A stretch of DNA of 64,000 nt from Ophioceras dolichostomum (taxonomy: Eukaryota; Ascomycota; Sordariomycetes; Magnaporthales; Ophioceraceae), in contig PYST01000173.1 in assembly GCA_003049485.1 (NCBI GenBank), forward strand, positions 20,729-84,728, written 5' to 3'. The position numbers and the translations under genes are program-made. Positions 46,677-58,318 of the stretch are shown piece after piece (within the stretch, counting starts at the first letter, position 1; each line of letters starts with the position of its first letter). The notes under the pieces are model-generated. The model had not been told where the DNA came from, did not search any database, and worked only from the letters and a program-made list of their open reading frames with translations.

Positions 46677-47650
46677 AACAGCGGCGTGACACAGCTGGCT
46701 GCTGCCATGAAAGATTTCCACTCTTTAAGCGATCTTGGTAGCTCAATGGATTCCTTCGTCATGTTATCGCCCATACACTCAGGTGGTGGAGAGGGGACAC
46801 GGCGACGACGCATCGTGAAGTACGAAAGAGTGAGGAAATTACTTAATCCGACCAGCAAATACTTATACGAACCCGATCATGTTTGTTTGGCCGAGTATGT
46901 TGATGACGGGACGAAAACTCTATCACGCATCATAGACATCGGCCAACACGCGACATGTACCCTAGGATAACCCGCGCTACAATACTTGCCTGCCCGCCGG
47001 GAATCCACGAAATTGCTATACATTACGCCGCGAACCTTGGGGTTTACTATGACACACATCTCCATGCATCCCCAGTTCATCACTCCCTGCCTATGCCTGG
47101 CTCCCGGAGCTACAAACCATGGCAACGCTTGAAGGTATTTTGAAGATTCCCAGTCGCCACAGGGAGGACGGGGAGTTCGACCACAGCCGTCTATATTGGC
47201 TTGCAGCAGGGAACCGTCCCAACGACGCCACCACTACCAGTCTTGTTGATTCCATCGATAATTAACCAAGGCCAGCACGAACAACGTCAGCACGAGGGAC
47301 TTCAGGTTAGCAATTAACAAAATTACTTCAGGAAAGTCGGTCGGTCCGAGAAAGCCGTTCAAGGTTTCTCGCCGAAACCTGGTAACTTATCAGGACCCCA
47401 AAAAAAAAAGCAGAAAAGGGGTTGGCCCAGGCACAAGCTTTCAGGGTTAGGGTCGCTGAGCAAACGCCGCCACTTTTGCTTATCAATCAGTGCCATCATG
47501 GCTTATCGATATATCGCGGGGTGACTCCGATAAAAATTTCGCCCCTCCCATCGCTGGACGATGAGCGCTTCTTCTATGCGCAACGACGACACATCTCCCT
47601 CTTTTTCCCTTTGACGCCGTCGTGAACAGCGGGGAGTTACGATACCCAAG
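46677..47650. other. Intergenic region
   Basis: Promoters of the secreted acidic-tail gene and of NMD3. A 102-codon plus ORF at 46662-46970 overlaps the former's 5' end and has no domain. Confidence 0.45.
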
Positions 47651-49341
47651 ATGGATTCATCCATGGACCTCGATGCGCCAATATCAATAGCACCGTCTGC
47701 AGGAACGGCCCTGACATGCGCCACGTAAGTCAGGTCCCTGTGCGCCGCCCAAATTCGCAGTGATGGGAGACAAATGGCTGATGAGAAGAGGCTGGATCAC
47801 GGAACAGAATCCTTTGCTGCAACTGCGGCGCCCCGATCGACGGTACCACGGCCGCGAACGCGCTCTGCTACGACTGCATAAAACTCACCGTCGACATCTC
47901 CCAGGGCATCCAGCGCGAGGCGGTGCTGCACTTCTGCCGAGACTGCGACCGATGGCTGCTTCCGCCCTCGAGCTGGGTGATGGCCGCGCCCGAGTCGCGC
48001 GAGCTGCTGGCGCTCTGCCTGAAGAAGCTGAAGGGCCTCCACAAGGTGCGCATAGTGGACGCGAGCTTCGTGTGGACGGAGCCGCACTCGCGGCGCGTGC
48101 GCGTCAAGCTCACGATCCAGGACTCCGTGTCCGAGGGCGTCCTGCTGCAGCAGTCGTTCGAGGTCGTCTACGTCGTCGCGACGCAGCAGTGCCCCGAGTG
48201 CGCCAAGTCGTACACGGCCAACGTGTGGCGCGCAAGCGTGCAGGTCCGCCAGAAGGTGCTGCACAAGCGCACCTTCCTGTTCCTCGAGCAGCTCATCCTC
48301 AAGCACGGCTCGCACAGGGACACGATCAACATTAAAGAAGCAAAAGACGGCATAGACTTCTTCTTCGCCGCCCGGAACCAGGCCGAGAAGTTCGTCGACT
48401 TCCTGCACTCCAGCGTGCCCGTGCGGGTCAAGAAGTCGCAGGAGCTCATCTCGCAGGACGTGCACACGTCGACTAAATCCTACAAGTTCACCTTCTCCGT
48501 CGAGCTCATCCCCATCTGCAAGGAGGACCTCGTCGCGCTGCCCATCAAGCTCGCCAAGCAAGCGGGCAACATCTCCCCCTTGGTGCTCTGCTACCGCATA
48601 GGCACATCAGTCAACTTCCTGGACCCGCACACCCTCCAGACCGCCGAGGTCTCGGCCCCGATCTTCTGGCGCACGCCGTTCCCGGCCCTCGCCGAGTCCA
48701 AAGACCTCGTCGAGTTCATCGTCATGGACGTCGAGCCCGTCGGCCCGCAGAAGGGGCGCTGGGCCCTAGGCGAGGCCACCGTCGCGCGCGCCTCGGACCT
48801 GGGCGTCAACGACAGGACGTACTTCGCGCGGACGCACCTAGCGGGCATGCTACGGGCGGGCGACTCGGTGATGGGGTACATGCTCACGGGCACCAACTTC
48901 AACAGCGAGCAGTTCCAGGCCCTGGAGGAGTCGTCCCAGTACGGCAGCACGATACCGGACGTGGTCCTGGTGAAGAAGCACTACCAGCGCAAGAGGCGCG
49001 CGCGGAGGCGCAACTGGTGGCTCAAGCGCATGGCGAAGGACGAGGGGGAGCTGCTGCCTAGGAAAGGGGAGCAGGAGAGGATCGACGCCGAGTACGAGGC
49101 TTTCCTCAGGGACGTGGAGGAGGACGACGAGCTGCGCGCCGCGTTGGCGTTGTATAAGAGCTCGAACAGTAAGGGGAGGAAGCCGAAGCAGCAGCAGCAG
49201 GAAGATGCGGATGCGATGAGTGTGGCGGAGACAGAGATGACCGGTGCTGATGAGGAAGACGAAGAAGATGATGATGCACCCAAGGTTAGCATGGAGGAGC
49301 TGCTGGATGACTTTGATGAGCTTGCTATTCAGGACCAGTGA
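47651..49341 (+). CDS. NMD3: NMD3, 60S ribosomal subunit export adaptor
   Basis: Two exons: 47651-47724 and 47808-49341, joined in phase; 535 residues (the yeast protein is about 520). The junction completes the N-terminal CxxC zinc module (ILCCNCGAPIDG, LCYDCIKLTVDI, HFCRDCDRW, QQCPECAKSY), the hallmark of Nmd3. Downstream are the conserved FFFAARNQAEKFVDFL and SYKFTFSVELIPICKEDL blocks. A basic stretch (KRRARRRNWWLKRM) may serve as nuclear localisation signal, and the acidic C-terminus with a leucine-rich segment (MEELLDDFDELAI) as CRM1 export signal. Nmd3 binds the pre-60S joining face and brings it through the nuclear pore. Start is the only ATG in frame with the short first exon. Confidence 0.97.
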
Positions 49342-49560
49342 TAGATAGCTGCTGTAAAGCAAGACGTCGAGGTTTTTGTGGTTTATTTCTTGGCCCTTTT
49401 CTCCTGTGATTGTCTCTCTCTTTTGTTGCACGCTTGCTTGCTCGAACGAGCCCACATATAAGAGCAGGAAACACAGACATGGAAACAGGCGATGGGTTAT
49501 CTATCAAGCTGGGTCTGTAACTGACGCCTGGATCTGGCCAGCCGGGAGAATTTTTTTAAA

Positions 49561-49814
49561 CGTAAACTGCTTCGGCGACAAACTTTACAGCTGAAGTTAG
49601 ATGATCGTCGTTTAGTGCCCATTTCTAAGGCACCGCTGCTGGCAGATGTGTCCGGTAGACACCGCTCAAGGGGCCCGGGGATGCTTTCCTGCATTCTTCA
49701 AAATCCTTCAGCGGCAATGACCGAGCAGACCTGGTAGCAGCGGTGCTTCAGCGAAGGGCACTAAACCACAACCACCGGACTTCAGCTGGGAGTCTATCGC
49801 CGAAACAGCTTACG
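49561..49814. repeat. Foldback element, imperfect ~95-bp inverted arms
   Basis: The left arm starting at 49561 (cgtaaactgcttcggcga) and the right arm ending at 49814 are reverse complements over roughly 95 bases with a ~60-base centre. Well-matched pieces are tttagtgccc / gggcactaaa, cagctgaagt / acttcagctg and gcaccgctgct / agcagcggtgc. Many mismatches are transitions. No ORF or transposase lies inside, so a MITE or foldback element, or a hairpin RNA source, is possible. Confidence 0.65.
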
Positions 49815-50056
49815 CTTTTTGGTCCTCAGGAGACTGATCACACCTGCTTGTGAGCCCGGCTGGTTTACCGTGAAGGAATGCCGGTTTGAAGTCCCTGCAG
49901 TGAATCGTCATGCTCAGGTCTATTATCTGGTATGAGGCTGCTTTTACGTCGGTTGCAAGCAGCCTCAACCAGATAATAGAAGCAGTAGCTACAATCCTGA
50001 ACATGACGAAGGTCTTGTGGTGATCAATCTCCTGAGAACCAAAAAGCGTGAGTTGT
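49805..50056. repeat. Second foldback element with perfect core hairpin
   Basis: Overlaps the right end of the previous element. The outer arms ttacgctttttggtcctcag (49811 on) and the region ending about 50056 are reverse complements with few transitions. The core 49920-49979 pairs 12 + 11 bases perfectly around one bulged A (49932) and a 13-base loop (49944-49956). The left arm has ~50 extra bases not matched on the right. Confidence 0.65.
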
Positions 50057-51208
50057 AGTGGAAAGGAAATTTATGCTCGGTCTAGGAGGCAGGGCGTTCC
50101 TTTTATAGCCCTCTGAGCACAAACGGGAAAGGTCAGCGCTCTCCCAGAGCAACACCGAACTGAAACATCAGGCAGCGCAGCGCCGTGTTTAAGACACAGG
50201 ACTGCTAGTTGTCTCACCTCTTAGAGCCCCTTTTCACTTGTCCATGTTACCTTGTTAGGCACCAAGCATGCAAGTTCACCCGTGGAGTTCGAGGATGACA
50301 GCGACCTCAAGAATAATCCGGCAAAACCACCAGTCTCGCACATCACTTTCTCGCAGCAGCTTGACTCTTGTTTGTTTGTCTCTGGGAACGTCATCATTGG
50401 CTGAGCTCGACTTGGCTCGCCAAAGGAAAATGTCTCTCTTCATTTGATGATCATTTTGATGATGACGACGCTGAAGCTGTCTCAAAATCTGTGAAGGCAA
50501 GGCAATCTCCTGTCCTGTCCTGTAGACGGAAAGAGGAAAAAAAGAAACGACATGCTTTGCAGTGTCAAAAAAGTAGGAGGAAGACGCTCTCTCGACTGCC
50601 GAGGGTATCTACTCTAACAACAAAAAATGAAACCAACGCAACACAAAGATCTCTCCCACGTCCATCCATATCTTGATGGAGACTCCACGCCATACCGAGC
50701 CAGAAAGCAGGAGGGTAATGTTCGTCCTCGCGGCTACTGTGGGTAAGGAGGCGGGTAGGTAAGGTGGGTAGGTAGGAAGGTATGTATCGTCGCAAACAGG
50801 AAAAATGTGAAGCCAAACGCAACGCAAACGAACGCAATGCTATGCCGTGCAAGAAAGTAAAGCAGGAGGAGGTATGTCGCTCGACTCTACTGCTGTGATA
50901 TCGCAAACGAGGAGAAGAAGAAGAAAACGAGAAGAAAAAGCAACGCAACGCAACGCAGAAAAGATATCCTCCACTTCCTCGATGTCAAGATCCACGTCCC
51001 CTTTCTCATGGTCTGCAGGCTGTATGCATCCAGTAGGGTAAGCGGGTAGTTAGGTAGGTAAGGTAGGTATGTGTGATCGCCTCTCTCCAGGCCTTAAGTA
51101 AGTTTCTCCGCCATCCATCCATCAATATATCCATCCATCTATCCGTCCATCCGTCCACAGCTGGTAGGTCGGTATGTGCCCGCCCACTCAGCCGCCACAC
51201 CCAGCCAC

Positions 51209-52880
51209 CTAGTCGTCCGCCGGCGTCTGGCTGCTCCGGGACGCAGCGTTGGAGGCCGCGCGGGTGACCATAGAGAGCGGCGGGACGGAGGGCCTGGTCC
51301 GGCTCCGCTTGGCCGGGCGGAGGCGGACGGGCTCGGCCTCAGCGGCGGCCTCGGCGGCGGCCTCGTCTGGCTCGTCGAGGGCGGCGGCGGCGGCGCTTCT
51401 CTTCTTGGAGGAGGAGGCGGCGGCGGCGACGGTGGTGGCTCCGCCCTTCGCAGGGCTGTCCGTCCCGAGGCTGCTGTGCGGGTTGTTGAAAACACCGCTT
51501 AGCCGGCGGAGGTGGGAGGGCGAGGAGGAGGGCGAGGCGTCAGTGGGCTCACCCCGCGAGGGGTGGCCGGAGGCCGCTCCGTCTAGGTTGGTCGGGGCCA
51601 GGGCCGGGGGGCATCACTGCTGCCGGGGAGGACGGCGGGGATGTCGTCATCATCATCGTCGTCGTCCCAGTCGTTCTCGTCGTCCTGGGAGGCCAGCTCG
51701 TATCGTCGAGCCTTGCCGTTGGCGGACGACGGAAGAGGGAGAGGGAGGTAGGAGGACGGGGCTGCCACTTGGGCGGCGTTGTTGTTGTTGTTACGGCCGC
51801 GCGCAGGGGGCGGCGGCAGCCGGAAGGAGACGGGGTTGGTGTTGAGGAGGCAGTCCTTGTGGGCCGCGAGCAACTCCTCGGCGGACGGGGGCGGGGCGAC
51901 CGACCGTCTTCCCGGGGTGTGGGAGAGGTGGTTGGGGAGGTATAGGCTGCTCGGGCCAGGGGCTGCTCCTGCGGCGGCGGAGGGGGCGGCGGCGGCAGGC
52001 AGGGACCGCACACGGCCGAAAGTTGAAGGCCCGGGGGCAGCAGCAGCGGCAGCGCCAGGGGCGGCTGAGGCGGAAGAGGAGGAGGAGGAGGCGGCTGCAG
52101 GGGCGGCAGGGGCGCCGGCGGCAACACGGGCAGCGGAGCGAGTAGCCGGTCTCTCGCTACCCGGCTGGTTGCGGATCGACCCGGTTGGGCCGAAGAGCCT
52201 GGTGCTCGGGGCGGCTGGAGCCTTTCCCTTCGCGGCTCGACGGGCGGCCCGCGCAGCGTCGTCCTCTCTCACCTCGTCATCGGCGTTGGCTGGCACGGGG
52301 GCGGCACCCAGGACTGGGGTGGCCTGGCCAGGGGTAGGATCCGGCGTGGCGGCGGCGGCAGGGGCGGTGGCAGCAGCCTCTCCGGCGCTCGGGGAGGCCT
52401 CGCCTCCCACAGCCGGTCCAGCCTCTGCTTGCTCCGGCTGCTCGGTGGCTCGGTTAGCGGCTCGTCACAGTGATGAACAGCATATATATGCTCAAGAGAA
52501 GACATATATGTGAATGGATAAAGGGATACAAGGTAAAAGCTTACCTCCTTCGCGGCCGGGATGGGTTCACCCTCGCGGGCGACGGCAAGGAGGTCTCCTC
52601 CGCCTTTGACGAAGTCGACGCACTTCGCCGCCGCCTCGCTAACCCAGATCTTCGGGTAGCGACTCCAGCACTCGAGAGCTTTCCACTCCTCGGCGAACCG
52701 TTTCAGCGCGAACTCCTTGGCAATGCCCACCGAGGCATGCCCATAGTCGATGATGCCCTTGGTGTAGCCTTGGAATTCAGCCGCCTGAACTTTTGATATG
52801 CCCAGGCCTTGGACTGCTGTCTCGACGGTCATCGCGTCGAGTCCGGCCTGAGCCGTGTGAAGAGCATCCGAGTGGGTCAT
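51209..52880 (-). CDS. Unknown protein: N-terminal domain plus long disordered A/P/S-rich tail
   Basis: Exon 1 52545-52880, exon 2 51209-52437. Residues 1-112 (from MTHSDALHTAQAGLD; blocks VQAAEFQGYTKGIIDYGHAS and EEWKALECWSRYPKIWVSEA) are ordinary globular sequence. From 113 on the protein is alanine/proline/serine-rich with an N run and a D run. In a six-C run near 51602-51607 (+ strand six g) the frame breaks. One additional base there restores a fluent frame to TAG at 51209-51211 and makes the coding length divisible by three. The tail then includes basic SSKKRSA and RLRPAKRSRTRP stretches, possibly nuclear signals. A homopolymer error in the assembly is the simplest explanation. No family recognised. 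Predicted length ~521 residues. Confidence 0.65.
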
Positions 52881-53803
52881 CTTGGGTCTTCTTGATGTGG
52901 TGCCAATGGGTGTTAGAAAGTGATCACAGCTTCGGTAAGTGCAGGGATATGGAGATCGAAGGCGGTTGTGGCTGGGAGAGGCAGATCTGAGCAAGATGCT
53001 CGATTGGGGTGTATGCTGAAAAGCTCATCTCACTCTCGCGGACTGCGATCACACTCACTTGTGGTGAACGGCTCGAGATGACGAGGATGCTTTGAGTGAG
53101 TAGCTACACTCACGGGAGAAAACTTACGAGGCGAAGGGAAAACGGCGAAAAAGACGAGAAAGAGGCGAAAAAGGCGAGAAAGACGAGGGGGGCAAGGAAG
53201 ACGAAAGAGAAAAACGAGTCGGGAGAGACGAGAAAGGCGAAGAGAAGAACCGGTAAAGACTCAAAAAAGAAGAACGAGTAAAGACTCGCAAGAGAAAAAC
53301 AAGAAAAGACTCGAAAGAGCGCTAGTTGCGAGGGCCGAGAGCAGAAAGTTGATGATCGTAGCGGTCGTTGTTCTAGTGAGACAAAGAGAACAAGAGAGGC
53401 ACGAACTGGTGCGAGATCGAGAAAAGGCGAGAGAAAAGAATAAATCCTCAGAACGAAGGCAGCAAAAAAGCCACGTCTCGACGGGAGCTTGGTAACCGGG
53501 GAAAGAAAATTGGGAGGGGAGCAGATCAGACGGCGGTGGAGTCCAACTAAAGGGGGAGGAAGACGAGCACCACGAGAGGGAAGGAACGACGGCAAAGGCT
53601 ATTGTCCAGACACAGAACAATAGCTATTGGAGAATAGATATGAGTAGGCCAACATCAGACGGAAGATATCGCACACGATATTCTAGGCCCGAAGTGTTTC
53701 CCTCAGCTTCGCTCCCCTTCCTCGCACCTGCCGTGAAGAGGACTGAGAACAATACCAGCAATTTTTATTGAAGGGGGAAATAATATGAATAGACTCGTGC
53801 AGA
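52881..53803. other. Intergenic region with a ~370-bp purine-rich tract
   Basis: From about 53110 to 53480 the + strand is almost purely A/G with irregular repeats of aaaggcgagaaagacgag type. ORFs across it are K/R/E low-complexity on one strand and F/S/L on the other, and are not credible genes. It lies upstream of the ATG at 52880 and downstream of the ESF2 gene. Confidence 0.6.
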
Positions 53804-54949
53804 TCAGAAGATTTTGCCCAACACCCTTTTGACCTGATCGTTCTGCTCAGCTTCGCCCTTTTTCCTGGCAACCGCGACCTGCTTGAAGGTCCTCGGCCGA
53901 TCCGTTCGAGAGCCGTGAGCCTTGGTCTCATCCCCATCCCTACCCAGATAACTCGTCTCCACATCGTCCGTAGCATCAGCAGCAGCATTAGCAGCAACAG
54001 CAACGTCGTCTCCCCCCCTCTCCCCTCTCCCACCTTTACTACTGCTCTGCCTCGCCTTCTTCTTCGCCTGCATCCCATCCAGCACCTTCGCCCTCTCCAC
54101 ATTGCGCACGAACTCCCTGTTCTCGCGCGTCGCCTTCGAGATCTCCGCCCTCATGCGGCTCTCGCGCTCCGCGTTCTCCGTCGCGATCTGCTCCGTGAGG
54201 TTGTGCCACTTGAAGCCCTTGAGGTACAGCAGCGTCCACATATCGTCCCTGTAGAAGCCGCCCTTCTTCCCGCCGATCGTGCGTCCGTTCAGAGCCTCAG
54301 CGGCCGCTTTGGCGTCCTTCTTGCTCACGAACTCGACCCATCCGTCCGTGTAGTTCTTCCGCTTGTTCCCGCCGGCGCGCAGGCGGCGCGAGCGCGCCTG
54401 AGGATCCTCGGGAGACAGGAAGACGCGGTTGATCTTGCCCCAGGGCTGGAGCAGCGAGCGCAGCTTCATGGGCTTCATGAAGGGCGGGACACGGGAGAGG
54501 TAGACGACGCCGGACTTCTTGATCTGGGCGTCTGTGACGACGAGGTTCTTCTTGAGAGGGTTCTCAGAGACGTCCCTGAGCGTTGGCTCTCGTTTTGCTT
54601 TCTTTGCCTCGGGCTTCGCTGTGCTATCGTCGTCGGCCGCAGCGGCATTCTCGGACTCGGCACGCAGCTGCTGTGTCGGAGATGAATGCTCTTCATCCGC
54701 CTTGCGGTCTTCTTGGCCGTCTTCCTGATCGTCGTCTTGGTCGACGTCTTGGCCATCACCCTGGTCATCGGTGGCCTCGTCCTCTTCGGAGCTAAAGCCT
54801 CCTTCGTCGTCGCTTTCAGACTCTACTCTCCTCCGTTTGGCAGACCGGCCACCCTTCCTGAACTCGTCCGCCTCGGAATCGTAGCCAGGGCTGTGATCAT
54901 GATCGCTCTCGTCTGCGTCAAGGAAATGGTTTCGTTTCTCGGGCGCCAT
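53804..54949 (-). CDS. ESF2: ESF2/ABT1-type pre-rRNA processing RNA-binding protein
   Basis: Intron-free, 381 residues. The first ~130 residues are acidic and disordered with repeated D/Q/E-D pieces. A central RNA-recognition motif of the ABT1/ESF2 type follows (GVVYLSRVPPFMKPMKLRSL, INRVFLSPED, YTDGWVEFVSKKDAKAAAE, FYRDDMWTLLYLKGFKWHNL), then a basic coiled segment (ENAERESRMRAEISKATREN) and a K/R-rich C-terminus. ESF2 acts in the small-subunit processome, where it stimulates the Dbp8 helicase and is needed for early cleavages of pre-18S rRNA. The GFKWHNLTEQ block after the RRM is characteristic of the family. It lies 4.5 kb from NMD3, another ribosome biogenesis gene, without shared promoters. 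Confidence 0.93.
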   Translation of the reverse strand: MAPEKRNHFLDADESDHDHSPGYDSEADEFRKGGRSAKRRRVESESDDEGGFSSEEDEATDDQGDGQDVDQDDDQEDGQEDRKADEEHSSPTQQLRAESENAAAADDDSTAKPEAKKAKREPTLRDVSENPLKKNLVVTDAQIKKSGVVYLSRVPPFMKPMKLRSLLQPWGKINRVFLSPEDPQARSRRLRAGGNKRKNYTDGWVEFVSKKDAKAAAEALNGRTIGGKKGGFYRDDMWTLLYLKGFKWHNLTEQIATENAERESRMRAEISKATRENREFVRNVERAKVLDGMQAKKKARQSSSKGGRGERGGDDVAVAANAAADATDDVETSYLGRDGDETKAHGSRTDRPRTFKQVAVARKKGEAEQNDQVKRVLGKIF

Positions 54950-55379
54950 GGCCTTCGCAAGTCAGGACTCAGAGATAGCACGCAAGTAGACAGTGCGGTG
55001 TCGTTCGGGGTGACGATGGAGGCACCAACAACTCCTCAATCCCGGGGGTCAAAGATGCTTCTGTGAAGTTGAGCTCCTTGAAGGGGGCCCCACCAAAATT
55101 TTTCACCGCCCGGATTTTAGGTGTTATCTGGGCACTCCCCGCCACGATTTCGCTTATCTTAGAAGGTACCTAGCCGAGATCGGCAGCCCAGGTAGTGGGG
55201 CTCCCTCGGAGCTCTAATGCCGTCATCGCAGTTGAACCCCTTTCCTTATCAGAGACCATAGACCCTGTAAACTCCTCGAAGGACATTGCTTCTCTGACCC
55301 CAGAGGCCAAACTTGGTCATCTCCTATTCCCTGAACACTTAATCCCTGCCTCGCCAAGTGCACCACTGCCAAGCCCAGC
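54950..55379. other. Intergenic region, divergent promoter
   Basis: Divergent promoter between ESF2 and the aldehyde dehydrogenase gene. No gene seen. Confidence 0.5.
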
Positions 55380-56981
55380 ATGGACTCTGTTGAAATCCTC
55401 AAGACAGTCTCTCCCACGACGGGAGAGGAGATCATCCAACGGACAGGAGTCACACTCTCAGAGCTTGAGGATCTTCCGAAGATAGCCACACAGGCGTTTG
55501 ACTCCTGGCGCAAGACCAGCCTAGCTGATCGGAAGACCATTGTGCGCAAGGCTCTGGACGTCCTTCTCCAGAAGCAGGATGCGCTGGCGAACGAGCTCAC
55601 GGTCCAGATGGGACGGCCTATCGCGTACACTGCCAAAGAGATCACAACCGCCGTCAAGAGGGCTGAGTACCTTCTGAAGATCAGCGACGAGACTCTGAAG
55701 GATGTCGACGGCGAGGAGGAGAAGGGCTTCAAACGGTTCATCCGCAAGGTTCCCGTTGGACCTGTCCTCATCATATTCGCGTGGAACGTGAGTTACGGCT
55801 TGGCTCTCTGATCCTCCCACTCTTTGCTCTTCGATGGCGGTGACACTCTAACACATGAACTAGTACCCATACCTGATCCTCGTCAACGCACTAGTCCCGG
55901 CTCTGCTGGCCGGCAACACCGTGATCCTAAAGCCATCGCCACAGACACCGACGGTGGTGGAGCAGGTTGCCAAAGCCTTTTCAGAGGCCGGCCTGCCCGC
56001 GGGCGTCATTCAGTATTTCCACTGTGGTTCTCCTTCTCTCATCGAGTCTATCGTCCGGAATCCCTTGATCAAACTCGTCTGCTTCACGGGCTCCGTTGCC
56101 GGCGGACTCGCTGTCCAGCAGGCTGCCGCAGACCGTCTCGTCTCCGTTGGGCTCGAGCTTGGCGGGAAGGACCCGGCGTACGTGAGAGCGGACGTTGACA
56201 TTGCTTGGGCCGCGGAGGAAATCGTTGATGGTGCCGTGTTCAACTCAGGCCAGAGCTGTTGCTCGATCGAGCGTGTCTATGTGGACGAGAAAATCCATGA
56301 CGAGTTCGTGCAGGCCGTCCAGACGGTTCTCAAGGGCTACAGACTCGGGGACCCCCTCGATAAGTCCACCCACCTCGGGCCCGTCATCTCCGCCCAGTCC
56401 AAGGACGCCATCGCGGCGCACATCAAGGATGCCCTCGACAAGGGCGCCAAAGACGCCACTCCGGAGAACGCGACGTTCGACACCCTGCCCGCCAGGGGCA
56501 ACTTCGTCAAGCCTACTCTCCTCGTCGGAGTGGACCACAACATGGTGGTGATGAGGGACGAGACATTCGGCCCCGTCATCCCCGTGATGAAGGTGAAGAG
56601 CGACAAGGAGGCAGTCAAGCTGATGAACGACAGCGAGTTCGGCTTGACCGCCAGCATCTGGACCAAGGACACCGCCAGGGCGGCCGAACTGGTTGGTGAT
56701 ATCGAGGCGGGCACGGTGTTTGTCAATCGATGCGACTATCCCAGCCCGGTAAGTTTCTTGATTCGTTCTTAGATACAGGATGGATGCTCGCGATGCTGTG
56801 ATTCCTGAAAGGGGCTTGTGATCTCTTCTAGCATGCTATTGTCGCTAACCGGATCACCTGACCGTAGGATCTTGCGTGGACTGGATGGAAGAACTCAGGC
56901 AAAGGTCAGACACTGAGCAGGTTTGGTTTCGACCAGTTCGTCAAGCTGAAGAGCTACCACCTGAAGGACTACCCGAAATAA
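55380..56981 (+). CDS. NAD(P)-dependent aldehyde dehydrogenase
   Basis: Three exons in phase: 55380-55787, 55864-56748 and 56868-56981; 468 residues. It has the full ALDH fold: FAWNYPYLILVNALVPALL-type entry across intron 1, FTGSVAGGLAV (Rossmann), the catalytic glutamate in LELGGKDP, the nucleophilic cysteine in NSGQSCCSIERV, EEIVDG and ETFGPVIPVM. The last exon gives GWKNSGKGQTLSRFGFDQFV. Length and layout fit a class of short ALDHs used for oxidising aliphatic or semialdehyde substrates; the substrate is not decided by sequence. It could in principle oxidise aldehydes from the amine oxidase, but the two genes are 25 kb apart and not co-oriented. No targeting signal is visible, so probably cytosolic. 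Confidence 0.93.
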
Positions 56982-57792
56982 GGGATGCTATCGGGACTCA
57001 AGAGACGAAAGCAGCCACAATTTATCTGCTATCGTGTTGGGACGCCAGATCGGCACTTGGGAAGGGTAGCCCGCGCTTAGAGATAATTAAGGTACAACTG
57101 CATCTCTTTTCTGCCTGCCCACTAAGCTCGCTCTCCAGAAACTTTGCCATAAGTTGGTGGGGAGGAGAAGAGGCGGCGGCAAATGAAAGCTAGTCCCGAC
57201 CACCCCCTCTTCTGTACAAGCAGCATTCCAGCGATTCCTTTCCAACGCATCAAGCATTGTTCCTTCCACTGGCCTGGGCGGTGTGGAGCCACTCCTCTGA
57301 ATAAGGCCAGTGAGCCGCATCTTGTACCTTACCTATTTTGTCTGGGTTAGCAGCATTCAATCAGTCTTCGATGCATGCGGAATGGCAACGGCTGGGTTCG
57401 GCTGGTCCCGCGGAACCTCCAAGGCGGGAACGGCTTCATATCTTATTAGGATGGTTCTTTCCTTTTGGTCTCCTCATCAACGCCCACAAACACCTCCACT
57501 AACCTGGAAACAATACCAAGGTTTCTTGACTGCTACCCATATGCAATAGCTTTCTTTGCATGTTGAATCAGTGTCCCAGGCGTTCGTTTCTTGCGTGTTT
57601 GTTCAGTCGCTTTCAAGCCCGTCTCCGCTCCCTTCGTCCCTGAAGCTGTCATATCCAGGTCCGCAGTTACCTGCATCTTCCTCTCGTCCCGACACAGCTG
57701 CTCTGTATGCCCGCAGTCTTCAGGCTATGCGCATGAGCCCATCTTTGCCTTCGATTTCGTATCTTCTGCTCTTCCACTAAGATACCACAGGC
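56982..57792. other. Intergenic region
   Basis: 3' flank of the aldehyde dehydrogenase gene and possible 5' leader of the next small gene. T/C-rich towards the right end. No gene seen. Confidence 0.4.
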
Positions 57793-58318
57793 CGCGACTC
57801 CCATCTATACGTACCCTCCTCCAACAGAAGACACATCGACATCCAACACTGAACCCCGTCACCAGTTTACCGACAACAACGACAGCCATCACAACAGTAA
57901 ATACAGCCTGGTATGCCTTTCTCGCTTTCCCCGCACAGCTAGCTCATATTTCAACATAACTAATTTGGCCCAGCACATCCCGCCCAGAACAATCGCTAAG
58001 GGCATCATCAAGAAGGCCCGGCAGAAAGCCAAGGCGGCCATGCGACGCCTCAAGGACAAGATCAAGGCCCAAAAGTACAGGAGAACCACCAGGGAACCTA
58101 AAACGCTCGTGGTTGTAAGCAAGATTGCCTCAGATTTGTCAGGGTGCTCGTCGATCGGATTACTTGAGCAAGCGTTTACAGCCCCCTCATGACCCTCCGC
58201 TTCGTCGGAACACCAAGAGCCGGCTGAGCTAACAGGTGCTCTTCCCTTGCACAGTCTCAGCCCTTCGACTTCAAGCACGAAACAACTGTGATCCCTGGGA
58301 TCTCGCCTCAAGAGTAAG
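57793..58318 (+). CDS. Putative small basic protein, 5' end uncertain
   Basis: Two introns with good sites, 57901-57970 and 58115-58255, join three open pieces in one frame. They are an upstream segment (PQAATPIYTYPPPTEDTS), a basic middle (IAKGIIKKARQKAKAAMRRL) and the C-terminus SQPFDFKHETTVIPGISPQE ending at TAA 58316-58318. No ATG is found upstream in this frame before a stop, so the true start is either the internal ATG at 58038 (about 45 codons) or in an undetected exon. The middle is rich in K/R and predicted helical. No family is recognised. The evidence is splice-phase agreement and composition only. Confidence 0.4.

Larger units (their letters stand above)
49342..51208. other. Intergenic region with foldback repeats
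   Basis: No supported gene. Holds two large inverted repeats (listed separately), simple repeats of GGTA type near 50745-50780 and 51050-51070, and caacgcaacgc-type short repeats near 50940. Confidence 0.5.

Noticed and set aside
53110..53595. 161-codon minus and 61-codon plus low-complexity ORFs
   Set aside because: Both read the purine tract; no start context, no domain.
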